The notes below the pieces were generated by a model, which worked only from the letters and a program-made list of their open reading frames with translations, did not search any database and was not told the DNA's origin. From contig JAKSNA010000013.1 in NCBI GenBank assembly GCA_024400295.1, forward strand, positions 1-60,444: a DNA stretch of 60,444 bases, read 5' to 3'. Within the stretch, counting starts at the first letter, position 1, and each line of letters opens with the position of its first letter. The stretch is from Bacteroidales bacterium (lineage in GTDB: Bacteria > Bacteroidota > Bacteroidia > Bacteroidales > F082). Below are positions 36,068 through 45,323 of this stretch, piece after piece. The translations under genes were made by a program, and so were the position numbers.

Positions 36068-36076
36068 TAATTTTGC
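36068..36076 (+). promoter_or_regulatory. -7 promoter element of pyrG-yidC
   Basis: TAATTTTGC, 38 bases before the pyrG ATG. Divergent from the PPDK-like promoter. Confidence 0.62.
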
Positions 36077-36087
36077 AACTTTCATAA

Positions 36088-37734
<1,647 letters not shown>

Positions 37735-37737
37735 CAG

Positions 37738-39678
37738 ATGAATAAAAACTCAGTAATAGGAATCATCCTTATTATCGGTATTTTCGTGGGTTGGACAGTG
37801 TGGATGACTCCGTCAAAGGAAGAGAGGGCACGTCTGCAACACGTCCAGGATTCGATTTATCGCGAACAGAGAATACGCTACATCCAAGATTCAATACGTT
37901 TCGTCAGGGAACAGCAGGCCGCTGCGGCGGAAGCGGCGGCGAAGGCCTCTGTCATTGGCAACGTCGATGACAACAGCCAGCTGCGTAATGATTTCGGTGT
38001 GTTCGCATCGGCGGCTTCAGGCGAATCGAAGGAATATGTCATTGAAAATGACGTGATTAAGTTGAGACTGTCGTCAAAAGGCGCGTTCGTGAAAGAAGTC
38101 AATTTAAAGGACTATCAGACTTACGATTCACTGCCGCTCATTGATTTCGACAAGAATACAACCAAATTCAATCTCGAATTTTTCGCTTCAAACCTGCCGA
38201 TAAACTCACAAGACCTCTATTTTACACCTTATATTAATAACGTGGTTTATGATGGCGACGATTCAATCGTTGTCGGCGACAAGCCTTTGACCATCAGCTT
38301 CCGCGCGATGACCGACACGGAAGGCGAAATCAATCCTGACCAGTATATCGAATTTACCTATACGGTCAAGCCGGACGAGTACATGCTTGATTTTGACATC
38401 AGGACTGTCAATATGAAGAATGTCATTGCGGCGAATACCAACTACGTGACACTCAATTGGTATGTTGACCTTTTGAAATTGGAAAAGGCCGTTGACCGCT
38501 ATAACGGCTCCAATGTCTATTACAAATATACGAACGATGACGTCGAGTCGTTGAGCGGCGACAGGGGAGGCGAGAAGGACGGCGAGAAAAACCTCAACTC
38601 AAACCTCAAGTGGTTGTCGTTCAAACAGCGTTTCTTCAGCTACGCCCTCATATCGAAGGATAATTTCAACGGAGCACTCATAGGCATGAAGACTGATTTT
38701 AAGTCGAAGAATCCGCGTTATCTGAAGACGATGTACGCAAGTGTCGATATGCCACTTAACGGATTTGAGAGCAACAACACAATCCAGATGCAGATGTATC
38801 TTGGTCCTAACAGCTTGAAGATCATGGACTCGTATGGTCTCGACCTGAGCAAGCAGATCCCGCTCGGCGGTAAGCTCGTTGGATGGATCAACCGTTATCT
38901 TGTCGTCAATGTCTTTAACTGGCTCGGAAGTTATGGCTGGAACTATGGCATCGTGATTCTCGTTTTGACTATAATAATCAAACTGTTGCTGATGCCGTTC
39001 GCATATAAATCATATCTCTCAACCGCGAAGATGCGCGTGCTGAAACCGGAAATAGACGAGATAAACGCGAAATATCCTAAGCAGGAAGATGCGATGAAGA
39101 AACAGCAGGCCGTGATGGATCTGTATAAGAAGGCGGGTGCAAGCCCGACATCAGGCTGTCTGCCGATGCTGCTGCAACTCCCGATCTTGTGGGCTATCTT
39201 CAGATTCTTCCCTTCAAGTATTGAGCTTCGCCAACAGCCATTCCTCTGGGCCGACGACCTCTCAACATACGACAGCATCCTTGACCTCCCGTTTAACATC
39301 CCGTTCTACGGCGACCATGTCAGCTTGTTCACTCTGCTGATGACAGTGACCACGATTCTCTACACGTATATCAACCAGAAACAGACGGCTGCGATGCAGA
39401 CTCAACCGATGCCGGGCATGAAACTGATGCTTTACATTATGCCGATCATGTTCCTCGGACTGTTCAACAGCTATTCGGCAGGCCTCAGCTACTACTATAT
39501 GTTGGTGAATATCATAACGTTCCTGCAAATGTACCTGTTCAAAGTGTTCCTCGATGACGACAAACTGCGCAAGCAGATAGAAAAGGCAAAACTCAAACCA
39601 GTGAAGAAATCCAATTTCCAGAAACGGCTTGAGGAGATGCAGAAACAACAGACACAGATGCAAAAAGGCAGAAAATAA
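37738..39678 (+). CDS. yidC: membrane protein insertase YidC
   Basis: 646 residues: N-terminal TM helix (IIGIFVGWTVWM), a large periplasmic P1 beta-domain (about 95-370) and the conserved five-TM insertase core starting at WNYGIVILVLTIIIKLLLMP, with the GCLPMLLQLPILWAIFRFFP segment and a basic C-terminal tail (KLKPVKKSNFQKRLEEMQK). It inserts and folds inner-membrane proteins, alone or with SecYEG. An Ala-rich coiled stretch (EQQAAAAEAAAKA) near residue 60 precedes P1. Confidence 0.95.
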   Translation: MNKNSVIGIILIIGIFVGWTVWMTPSKEERARLQHVQDSIYREQRIRYIQDSIRFVREQQAAAAEAAAKASVIGNVDDNSQLRNDFGVFASAASGESKEYVIENDVIKLRLSSKGAFVKEVNLKDYQTYDSLPLIDFDKNTTKFNLEFFASNLPINSQDLYFTPYINNVVYDGDDSIVVGDKPLTISFRAMTDTEGEINPDQYIEFTYTVKPDEYMLDFDIRTVNMKNVIAANTNYVTLNWYVDLLKLEKAVDRYNGSNVYYKYTNDDVESLSGDRGGEKDGEKNLNSNLKWLSFKQRFFSYALISKDNFNGALIGMKTDFKSKNPRYLKTMYASVDMPLNGFESNNTIQMQMYLGPNSLKIMDSYGLDLSKQIPLGGKLVGWINRYLVVNVFNWLGSYGWNYGIVILVLTIIIKLLLMPFAYKSYLSTAKMRVLKPEIDEINAKYPKQEDAMKKQQAVMDLYKKAGASPTSGCLPMLLQLPILWAIFRFFPSSIELRQQPFLWADDLSTYDSILDLPFNIPFYGDHVSLFTLLMTVTTILYTYINQKQTAAMQTQPMPGMKLMLYIMPIMFLGLFNSYSAGLSYYYMLVNIITFLQMYLFKVFLDDDKLRKQIEKAKLKPVKKSNFQKRLEEMQKQQTQMQKGRK

Positions 39679-39709
39679 ATAAAAATGTATTATCTATTAT
39701 AAAATAGTA

Positions 39710-39718
39710 TATCTTTGC
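39710..39718 (+). promoter_or_regulatory. -7 promoter element of the orphan lipoprotein
   Basis: TATCTTTGC, 44 bases before the ATG at 39763 and 31 bases after the yidC stop. Confidence 0.6.
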
Positions 39719-39762
39719 ATCCAAATTTTTAACGTAATATTAACTTTAAAAAATTAAAAAAA

Positions 39763-40569
39763 ATGAAGAAATTAACATTGGCGCTTATGTGTGCACTGAG
39801 CATGCTTCTCATTATCAGCTGCTCAAAGAAAAAAGATGAACCGGTAACACCTGAACAACCGAAACTTCCTACAATTGAATTTGTGAACGCAGAAGGCTAT
39901 ATCTATCAAGACACAGAAATCATTTCTGGTGATGTGATGAGATATGAAATCAGAGCAATCGCAACAGATTCAAATGACCTTCTCAAATCAATCAGACATA
40001 AAGTTGTCTTTAATAATGTAACATTAAGTGATACAACAGTCGTCTTCGATGAATTGTTAACACTTCACGATGAGGCAATTACAAAAACAGCATATTATCC
40101 TGCCGGTCTTCTGACAATTGAAGAAACAATCTCGACAAATAGCGATAAGACTGCAACAGCAAAAGTCAACATCACAATTGTTGAACCTTCACTCGAAGTC
40201 AATGATCTGGAATGGGTCAGAGCAGGTGGCACACCTGGTACAGGCCTTGAACAGTTCGGTCTTGAATGGAAATCAAACGCCAAGGAAGTCAAAGCTAAGA
40301 TTGTTCCAGTCGAAGGAGCTGTTCTCAAAACACTTGAAGGCGTGGAATTCGGAGCTATCACAACAGAAATGGAAAAGATGGACGCATTTGAAAATGCAAC
40401 AGAAGTTGAAAAATTCCATGAGGTTTCATGCGAGGCCAGCCATGATGATTACAATTTCGTTATCATGACTCAGTATAATGATAACATTTATCTCATCAAC
40501 GTCACCAAAGGAACTGTTGAAAATGGAGCAGCCGGCACAACAGTGACAATCAACGGTCAGTGGAAATAA
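39763..40569 (+). CDS. lipoprotein of unknown function
   Basis: 268 residues: lipobox LIISC (Cys 20) followed by S-K-K-K-D-E-P, compatible with surface export in Bacteroidota. The region 35-145 looks like an Ig-type beta-sandwich (VNAEGYIYQDTEIISGDVMR, then FNNVTLSDTTVVFDEL). The remainder (about 150-268) is a second domain with NDLEWVRAGGTPGTGLEQFG that I do not recognise. It has its own promoter and the best rho-independent terminator in the window, so it is a single, probably well-expressed gene. Function unknown. Confidence 0.75.
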   Translation: MKKLTLALMCALSMLLIISCSKKKDEPVTPEQPKLPTIEFVNAEGYIYQDTEIISGDVMRYEIRAIATDSNDLLKSIRHKVVFNNVTLSDTTVVFDELLTLHDEAITKTAYYPAGLLTIEETISTNSDKTATAKVNITIVEPSLEVNDLEWVRAGGTPGTGLEQFGLEWKSNAKEVKAKIVPVEGAVLKTLEGVEFGAITTEMEKMDAFENATEVEKFHEVSCEASHDDYNFVIMTQYNDNIYLINVTKGTVENGAAGTTVTINGQWK

Positions 40570-40592
40570 TCATTCTTAACAGATTGTGATTT

Positions 40593-40627
40593 AAAGCGTC
40601 CGCCAGATTCCGGCGGACGCTTTTTTT
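40593..40627 (+). terminator. rho-independent terminator
   Basis: AAAGCGTCCGCC pairs perfectly with GGCGGACGCTTT across a seven-base loop, followed by a run of seven or more T. It ends the orphan lipoprotein transcript. Confidence 0.9.
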
Positions 40628-40663
40628 GACATTTTTTAACGTCGGATATAATTGAAAAACTCG

Positions 40664-40672
40664 TATTTTTGC
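40664..40672 (+). promoter_or_regulatory. -7 promoter element of aroK
   Basis: TATTTTTGC, 45 bases before the ATG at 40718. Confidence 0.6.
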
Positions 40673-40717
40673 AGCTGTTTTTTAATAGGAAGTGTGCCCC
40701 ACGAGTAATGAATTGTC

Positions 40718-41224
40718 ATGATTCCAGACAGGATTTATATTATAGGTTACATGTGCTCGGGCAAGTCGTCGATTTCACGAAGGCTCGCCAATAGGCTTGG
40801 CTATCAGGCGTTTGACACCGATGACATGTTCGAGGAGAAGTATCACATCTCCGTGCAGGATTTCTTCGACAAGTACGGAGAAGATTATTTCCGGAAGTTC
40901 GAGTCGGATATTTTGAGGAAAACCGGTGAGCTTCATAATGTAGTAGTCTCGACAGGCGGCGGCACGCCTTGCTTCTTCGATAACATGCAGTGGATGAATG
41001 AGAACGGCACAACGATTTTCGTAAGAATAAGCCCGGCGACGGCTGCCAACAGACTCCTTACCGCAAGGCGGAAACGCCCGCTGATTAATGGAAAGACAGA
41101 GGAAGAATTAAGGCAATATGTCGAAAACCATTATAATTCGCGACTGAAATACTATGAACAGGCGATGTTTACCGTCAAAGGTGAAAGCGTTGATTTGGAT
41201 GAGATGTTGGAAATGATCAGATGA
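40718..41224 (+). CDS. aroK: shikimate kinase
   Basis: 168 residues: P-loop IIGYMCSGKSSISRRLANRL, shikimate-binding Asp in AFDTDDMFEE, Arg and Glu in YFRKFESDIL, GGG loop VVSTGGGTPCF and the adenine-lid arginines in TARRKRPLI. It phosphorylates shikimate with ATP. It is a single gene between a terminator and the csgG promoter. Confidence 0.92.
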   Translation: MIPDRIYIIGYMCSGKSSISRRLANRLGYQAFDTDDMFEEKYHISVQDFFDKYGEDYFRKFESDILRKTGELHNVVVSTGGGTPCFFDNMQWMNENGTTIFVRISPATAANRLLTARRKRPLINGKTEEELRQYVENHYNSRLKYYEQAMFTVKGESVDLDEMLEMIR

Positions 41225-41256
41225 CAAATCTTTTTGTTGTGTATTCGGAAAAATGT

Positions 41257-41265
41257 TATCTTTGC
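41257..41265 (+). promoter_or_regulatory. promoter of the csgG module
   Basis: TATCTTTGC with TTTG at 41233-41236, separated by 20 bases: one of the clearer -33/-7 pairs in the window. Confidence 0.65.
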
Positions 41266-41291
41266 GGCGATTTAATTAAAATTTTAAACGT

Positions 41292-42233
41292 ATGAAAAAA
41301 GTATTGTTATTTGCAATTGCGGCATTGGTCGCGATGCCATCGTTCGGGCAATCCCAAAAGGTGAAAACAGCGGAAATCGTTGAAATACAGCAGACTTCTG
41401 CTAAAAAAGACATAGAGAAAAAAACAATCAAGAGGAAGGTGGCCATTGGCAGATTTTCCAATGAGACGCAGTACGGCAAGGGCGTGTTTTATGACAAGGC
41501 CAACGATCCGATGCGTAAGCAAGGCCTTGATATCTTGTCGGCGAAGCTGCAGCAGTCGGGCAAGTTCATACTTCTTGAAAGGGAAGACCTTGACGTTTTG
41601 GTCAAGGAAGCTGGTGCCGACATGCAGAAAATCGGTGCTGACTATATCATCCTCGGCTCAATCACAGAGTTTGGAAGGAAAAACGAAGGACAGCAAAAAG
41701 TTTTTTCATCGACAAAGACTCAAGTTGTCGAGGCTGGCGTGAGCATCAGAATCGTTGAAGTGTCGTCAGGTCTCATCATCTATTCCGGCGAAGCCAAAGG
41801 TCTTGCCGAGACGACGACGAAGGAGGTGATGGGCATTGGCGGAACAGCCGGCTATGATGCCACCCTCAGCGACAAGGCCATTTCGGCGGCTCTTTCACAA
41901 CTCGTTGAAAACATAATCAACGAATGCACCGACAGCCCGTGGCGCTCGTATATCCTTGACATTGACGAAGATGGCAACTACATCATCTCCGGCGGCGCGT
42001 CACAAGGCTTGACGGCTGGTGACAAATTCAACGTCTATTCAAAAGGCAAAATAGTCAAGAACCCACAGTCGGGAATGAATGTCGAACTCCCTGGCAAGAA
42101 AATCGGAACCGTGACAGTAGTTGCGACATTGCCTGACACAAAACCTGAAAATGAAATTTCCCTGTGCAAATATGAGGGCGAAAGTCTTGACAGAGAGAAA
42201 CTTCTTGAAAAATATTACATTTTAAATGATTAA
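41292..42233 (+). CDS. CsgG-family protein with FlgT-C-like tail, not lipidated
   Basis: 313 residues. The signal peptide (MKKVLLFAIAALVAMPSFG) ends without a lipobox Cys, whereas CsgG is normally lipidated. The CsgG domain spans about 45-215 (KVAIGRFSNETQYGKG, LERED and ADYIILGSITEFGR are recognisable). The tail 225-290 (GNYIISGGASQGLTAGDKFN, VYSKGKIV and KIGTVTV) looks like the FlgT C-terminal domain. CsgG proper forms a curli secretion pore, but no curli subunit is here. It leads a four-gene module with three small lipoproteins; a periplasmic or outer-membrane assembly role is inferred. Confidence 0.8.
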   Translation: MKKVLLFAIAALVAMPSFGQSQKVKTAEIVEIQQTSAKKDIEKKTIKRKVAIGRFSNETQYGKGVFYDKANDPMRKQGLDILSAKLQQSGKFILLEREDLDVLVKEAGADMQKIGADYIILGSITEFGRKNEGQQKVFSSTKTQVVEAGVSIRIVEVSSGLIIYSGEAKGLAETTTKEVMGIGGTAGYDATLSDKAISAALSQLVENIINECTDSPWRSYILDIDEDGNYIISGGASQGLTAGDKFNVYSKGKIVKNPQSGMNVELPGKKIGTVTVVATLPDTKPENEISLCKYEGESLDREKLLEKYYILND

Positions 42234-42236
42234 GCC

Positions 42237-42575
42237 ATGAAGAAATTTTTTGTAATTGCAATTGTGACAATGTTCCTTTCCAGCTGTGGCGTCGGAACAT
42301 ATTCATATTCATCGGGTTTGGAAAATAAGTGCGGACTCTCTTTCGTCGCTGAAAAAGAAGTGCCGCTGAATGTTACTGTCGATGACCAAAGTTATGACAT
42401 CAACGCCGTCAAACTGAAAAAGTACAGGACCGACAGAAAGATAAAACAGACTACGCAGAACACAATCGCTTTAGAGCCTGGCAAACACGAGATTAAGGTT
42501 GTGATGAACGGCAGCGAAGTGCTGTCAAAGACGATATTCGTGTCTGGCAATGAGGCAAAAATAATCGAGTTATGA
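42237..42575 (+). CDS. small PEGA-like lipoprotein
   Basis: 112 residues: lipobox FLSSC (Cys 17). The C-terminal part ALEPGKHEIKVVMNGSEVLS followed by KTIFVSGNEAKIIEL has the PEGA-type beta-sandwich pattern (P-G-x-H-x-I-x-V). It starts three bases after csgG and its stop overlaps the next gene by four bases. I do not recognise a named family; function unknown. Confidence 0.7.
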   Translation: MKKFFVIAIVTMFLSSCGVGTYSYSSGLENKCGLSFVAEKEVPLNVTVDDQSYDINAVKLKKYRTDRKIKQTTQNTIALEPGKHEIKVVMNGSEVLSKTIFVSGNEAKIIEL

Positions 42576-43015
42576 GAAGAAGTTTCTTGACGCTTGCGTT
42601 TGTTCTGTCAGTTCTGGCATTGGGATCCTGTACCACTAACCAGTCGCTTTACAGTTGGGGCGGCAGGGCAAACGACACGTCAAAGTATGAGGAATACGCA
42701 TACAGACATTACAAGTCGCAGTCGCCTGAAGCGTTATGCGGTCTTTTCGTGACATACGAAAAGATGATTAACACGCCGGGCGGAGAGCGCATGGTGCCGC
42801 CACCAGGGATATGTGCCGAATATGGCTATATGCTCCTCAACCCCGATGCCGTAAAGGTGTTTGCCGAGACTGCCACCGACAAGCAGAAAGCTGCGATTGT
42901 CAGGACGGACTATGTCGAATACGGCGTAGAGTTGTTGGAACGCGAGATTGAATATTACCCTGAGGCGAAGAGATTCATCGAACCGATTATCAAACGTATC
43001 AAACACCAAGATTAG
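42572..43015 (+). CDS. DUF4810-type lipoprotein
   Basis: 147 residues: lipobox LGSC (Cys 20), then SLYSWGGRANDTSKYEEYAY, the L-Y-x-W-G-x-Y start seen in DUF4810, followed by helical segments and PPPGICAEYGYMLLNPD. In other phyla DUF4810 genes sit between a CsgG-like and a DUF799 gene, as here, which supports the family call. Role unknown; probably in the outer membrane. Confidence 0.78.
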   Translation: MRRSFLTLAFVLSVLALGSCTTNQSLYSWGGRANDTSKYEEYAYRHYKSQSPEALCGLFVTYEKMINTPGGERMVPPPGICAEYGYMLLNPDAVKVFAETATDKQKAAIVRTDYVEYGVELLEREIEYYPEAKRFIEPIIKRIKHQD

Positions 43016-43017
43016 TC

Positions 43018-43698
43018 ATGAGGAAATCATTATATGTCATAGTGCTGGCGTTTGTCACACTTGCCGTAACATCATGCGGCACAACGAGAACAAAGGGGAT
43101 GCAGTACGCCAAGCTGTACGAGGAGAAGCCTGTGGTGCTGCTGATAATGCCTCCGATCAACAATACGACGAATGTAGAGGCGAAAGACCTGTTTTTCACC
43201 TCGGTGAGCGAGCCGTTGGCGGAAGCGGGATATTATGTGTTACCTCCCCTCATGGCGATGGATGTGCTTCGCAATGAGAGCGCATACGACGCGGAGCTTT
43301 TCATCGACGCGCCGTTGGGACAGTTCAAGGAGTATTTCGGCGCCGACGCCGTGGTGTTCCCGGTGATAGACTCGTGGAAGAAAGTGGTCACAGGCATCAA
43401 TACGAAGATAACTTACATCGTGAAATCCACAACCACCAACGAGGTGCTTTTTGAGAGGACCTGCAACCTCACGCTTGACTATACGGGCAACAACACCTCA
43501 GGCGGGTTGCTTGGTGCGCTCATCGATGTGGCCGTGGCTGCCATAGAGACGGCTGCCACAGACCATATCAAGGCGGCGCGGCTTGCCAATGAATTTATCT
43601 TCAAAGACATTCCCGTTGGGAAATACCATCCGCGATATATGCAGGATATGGAAGACGAAGCTCAACCGAAAGTGGTGTCCAGGACTGTCAAAGGCTGA
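43018..43698 (+). CDS. DUF799 (GNA1162-type) lipoprotein
   Basis: 226 residues: lipobox VTSC (Cys 20), then PVVLLIMPPINNTTNVEAKD, VSEPLAEAGYYVLPPLMAMD and FKEYFGADAVVFPVIDSW, the DUF799/GNA1162 pattern that resembles a TolB-N or CsgG-like nucleotide-free fold. It is the last gene of the CsgG module, two bases after the DUF4810 gene, followed by a terminator. Family members are conserved outer-membrane lipoproteins without a settled function. Confidence 0.8.
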   Translation: MRKSLYVIVLAFVTLAVTSCGTTRTKGMQYAKLYEEKPVVLLIMPPINNTTNVEAKDLFFTSVSEPLAEAGYYVLPPLMAMDVLRNESAYDAELFIDAPLGQFKEYFGADAVVFPVIDSWKKVVTGINTKITYIVKSTTTNEVLFERTCNLTLDYTGNNTSGGLLGALIDVAVAAIETAATDHIKAARLANEFIFKDIPVGKYHPRYMQDMEDEAQPKVVSRTVKG

Positions 43699-43722
43699 CC
43701 AACTGTCAGACAGTGTTAAATT

Positions 43723-43758
43723 AAAAAAGACCGCACGATGTTTCCTGCGGTCTTTTTT
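43723..43758 (+). terminator. rho-independent terminator of the csgG module
   Basis: AAAAAAGACCGCA pairs with TGCGGTCTTTTTT around a ten-base loop; the flanking A- and T-runs would also let it work for minus-strand rlmD transcripts. Confidence 0.88.
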
Positions 43759-43776
43759 GCTTCATAAACTCCACTC

Positions 43777-43816
43777 TCAAAACTTCACTCTCAAAACTTC
43801 ACTTTCAAAACTTCAC
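43777..43816. repeat. 14-bp-period tandem array at the rlmD stop
   Basis: TCAAAACTTCAC occurs perfectly at 43777-43788, 43791-43802 and 43805-43816, period 14. The last copy includes the rlmD stop codon: in the gene's direction GTGAAGTTTTGA encodes Val-Lys-Phe-stop. Confidence 0.85.
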
Positions 43817-45244
43817 CCTCAACTCTAACAACACCACATTTTCAACGTGTTGCGTGTGCGGGAACATATCGACAGGCTGCACCGCCCTGACGGAATAGAA
43901 CTCGTCTAAAAGCTGTAGGTCGCGGGCCTGCGTGGCTGGGTTGCAACTGACGTAAACAATCTTCCTTGCCTTTATCTTTTTCAGCTGTTCGATGACTTTG
44001 TCGGCCATTCCGGCACGCGGCGGGTCGGTGACGATGAAGTCGGGTCTGCCGTGTTCGGCGATGAACTCGTCGGTGAGCACTTTCGCCATGTCGCCGGCAT
44101 AGAACTCGGCGTTGGAGATGTTGTTGAAACTCTCGTTTATCTTCGCGTCTTCGATGGCTTCCTCGACATATTCAATGCCGACGACATGCTTCACGAAACG
44201 CGAGAAATAAAGTGCGATGGTGCCCGTGCCGGTGTAGAGGTCGTACATCAGCTCGTCGCCTTTCACGTCGGCGAGGTCGAAGGCCGCCTTGTAAAGCCTT
44301 TCCGCCTGATAGACATTGGTCTGGAAGAACGAGACCGGCCCGACACGGAACTTTAAATCGTCAAAGCCCGGTCGCGGCGACCGCATCGTCTCAATGAGAT
44401 ACGGCTCGCCTTTCAGACACTCGAACGGCAGATCAGAAATCATGTCGTTGAACTTCGAGTTGATGACGAGCATCAAGGAGACGATTTGCGGGAACTTCGT
44501 CGACAACGCCGGAATCAGCTCGTTGCGCACGATGTCGTTCTCCTCGTTGATGACGATGATGACCATGAACTCGCCCTTGCCGTTGCAGCGGATCACCACG
44601 TTGCGCATCGTGCCTTCATGTGCGCGGACGTTGTGGTACGACAGCTTGTGCCTCATCGTGAAATCCTTGATAAACAAGCGGATGTCGTTCGACGGGTCGG
44701 CTTGAAGATAGCAATGTTCGATGTCAATGACGCGGTCGAACAGGTTCGGAAGATGATAGCCGAAGCCTTTGCAGTCCTCTTCGGTGTAGGTGCCGGCGGG
44801 TGCGCCGTCGGTGAGCCATTTGCGGTTCGAGAAACTGTATTCCAGCTTGTTGCGGTAGAAAAACTGTTTCTCGCAGCCGAGAATCGGACTTATTTCAGGA
44901 TATTCGATTTTGGCGATGCGGTCGAAGTTGTCTTTGACTTGTTTCTGCTTGTAAAACAGCTGCCATTGATAGTCAAGGTGTTGCCATTTGCAGCCGCCGC
45001 AGAGACCGAAGTGCCGACACACAGGCTCAACGCGTTTGTCGGATGGCCTCTTGATATTCAGAATCTTGCCGTCGAAGCAGTTTGATTTCTTTTTAAACAC
45101 TTGTAAATCAACGATGTCGCCGGGTGCTCCGAAAGGGATGAACACCACTTTCTCGTCAGGTTTAGCGATGCTCATGCCTTCGGCGCCGGCATCGATAATC
45201 GTGACGTCTTCAATTATTTCGGGTTGTTTCTTTGTCTTTTTCAT
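43805..45244 (-). CDS. rlmD: 23S rRNA uracil-C5 methyltransferase (RlmD/RumA family)
   Basis: 479 residues: N-terminal TRAM domain (about 5-68), [4Fe-4S] ligands Cys 76, 82 and 85 (CRHFGLCGGC) with Cys 178 (IEHCYL) as fourth, SAM-binding region YDLYTGTGTIALYFS, DPPRAGM, and the catalytic Cys in VYVSCNPATQARDL. It methylates a uridine of 23S rRNA; which position cannot be told here. Its C-terminus ends inside a tandem repeat. The promoter lies only four bases before the ATG, so the mRNA may be leaderless. Confidence 0.92.
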   Translation of the reverse strand: MKKTKKQPEIIEDVTIIDAGAEGMSIAKPDEKVVFIPFGAPGDIVDLQVFKKKSNCFDGKILNIKRPSDKRVEPVCRHFGLCGGCKWQHLDYQWQLFYKQKQVKDNFDRIAKIEYPEISPILGCEKQFFYRNKLEYSFSNRKWLTDGAPAGTYTEEDCKGFGYHLPNLFDRVIDIEHCYLQADPSNDIRLFIKDFTMRHKLSYHNVRAHEGTMRNVVIRCNGKGEFMVIIVINEENDIVRNELIPALSTKFPQIVSLMLVINSKFNDMISDLPFECLKGEPYLIETMRSPRPGFDDLKFRVGPVSFFQTNVYQAERLYKAAFDLADVKGDELMYDLYTGTGTIALYFSRFVKHVVGIEYVEEAIEDAKINESFNNISNAEFYAGDMAKVLTDEFIAEHGRPDFIVTDPPRAGMADKVIEQLKKIKARKIVYVSCNPATQARDLQLLDEFYSVRAVQPVDMFPHTQHVENVVLLELRVKF

Positions 45245-45248
45245 GGGC

Positions 45249-45257
45249 GCAAAATTA
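45249..45257 (-). promoter_or_regulatory. -7 promoter element of rlmD
   Basis: TAATTTTGC reading leftward, ending four bases before the ATG at 45244. Transcription should begin at or next to the start codon. Confidence 0.6.
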
Positions 45258-45302
45258 CGAAAAAGAAGTGAGAAATAAGAAGTGATATTTGATTATTTGT
45301 TT

Positions 45303-45311
45303 AAATTTGCA
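45303..45311 (+). promoter_or_regulatory. -7 promoter element of nnr
   Basis: TAAATTTGC, 12 bases before the ATG at 45324, divergent from rlmD. Confidence 0.58.
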
Positions 45312-45323
45312 AAATTTTGAGTC

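Noticed and set aside
43777..43816. CRISPR array
   Set aside because: Period 14 with two-base spacers and no cas genes; this is a simple tandem repeat.
44486..45085. 199-residue plus-strand frame opposite rlmD
   Set aside because: It is a shadow of the G+C-rich rlmD frame, with no domain, promoter or start context.
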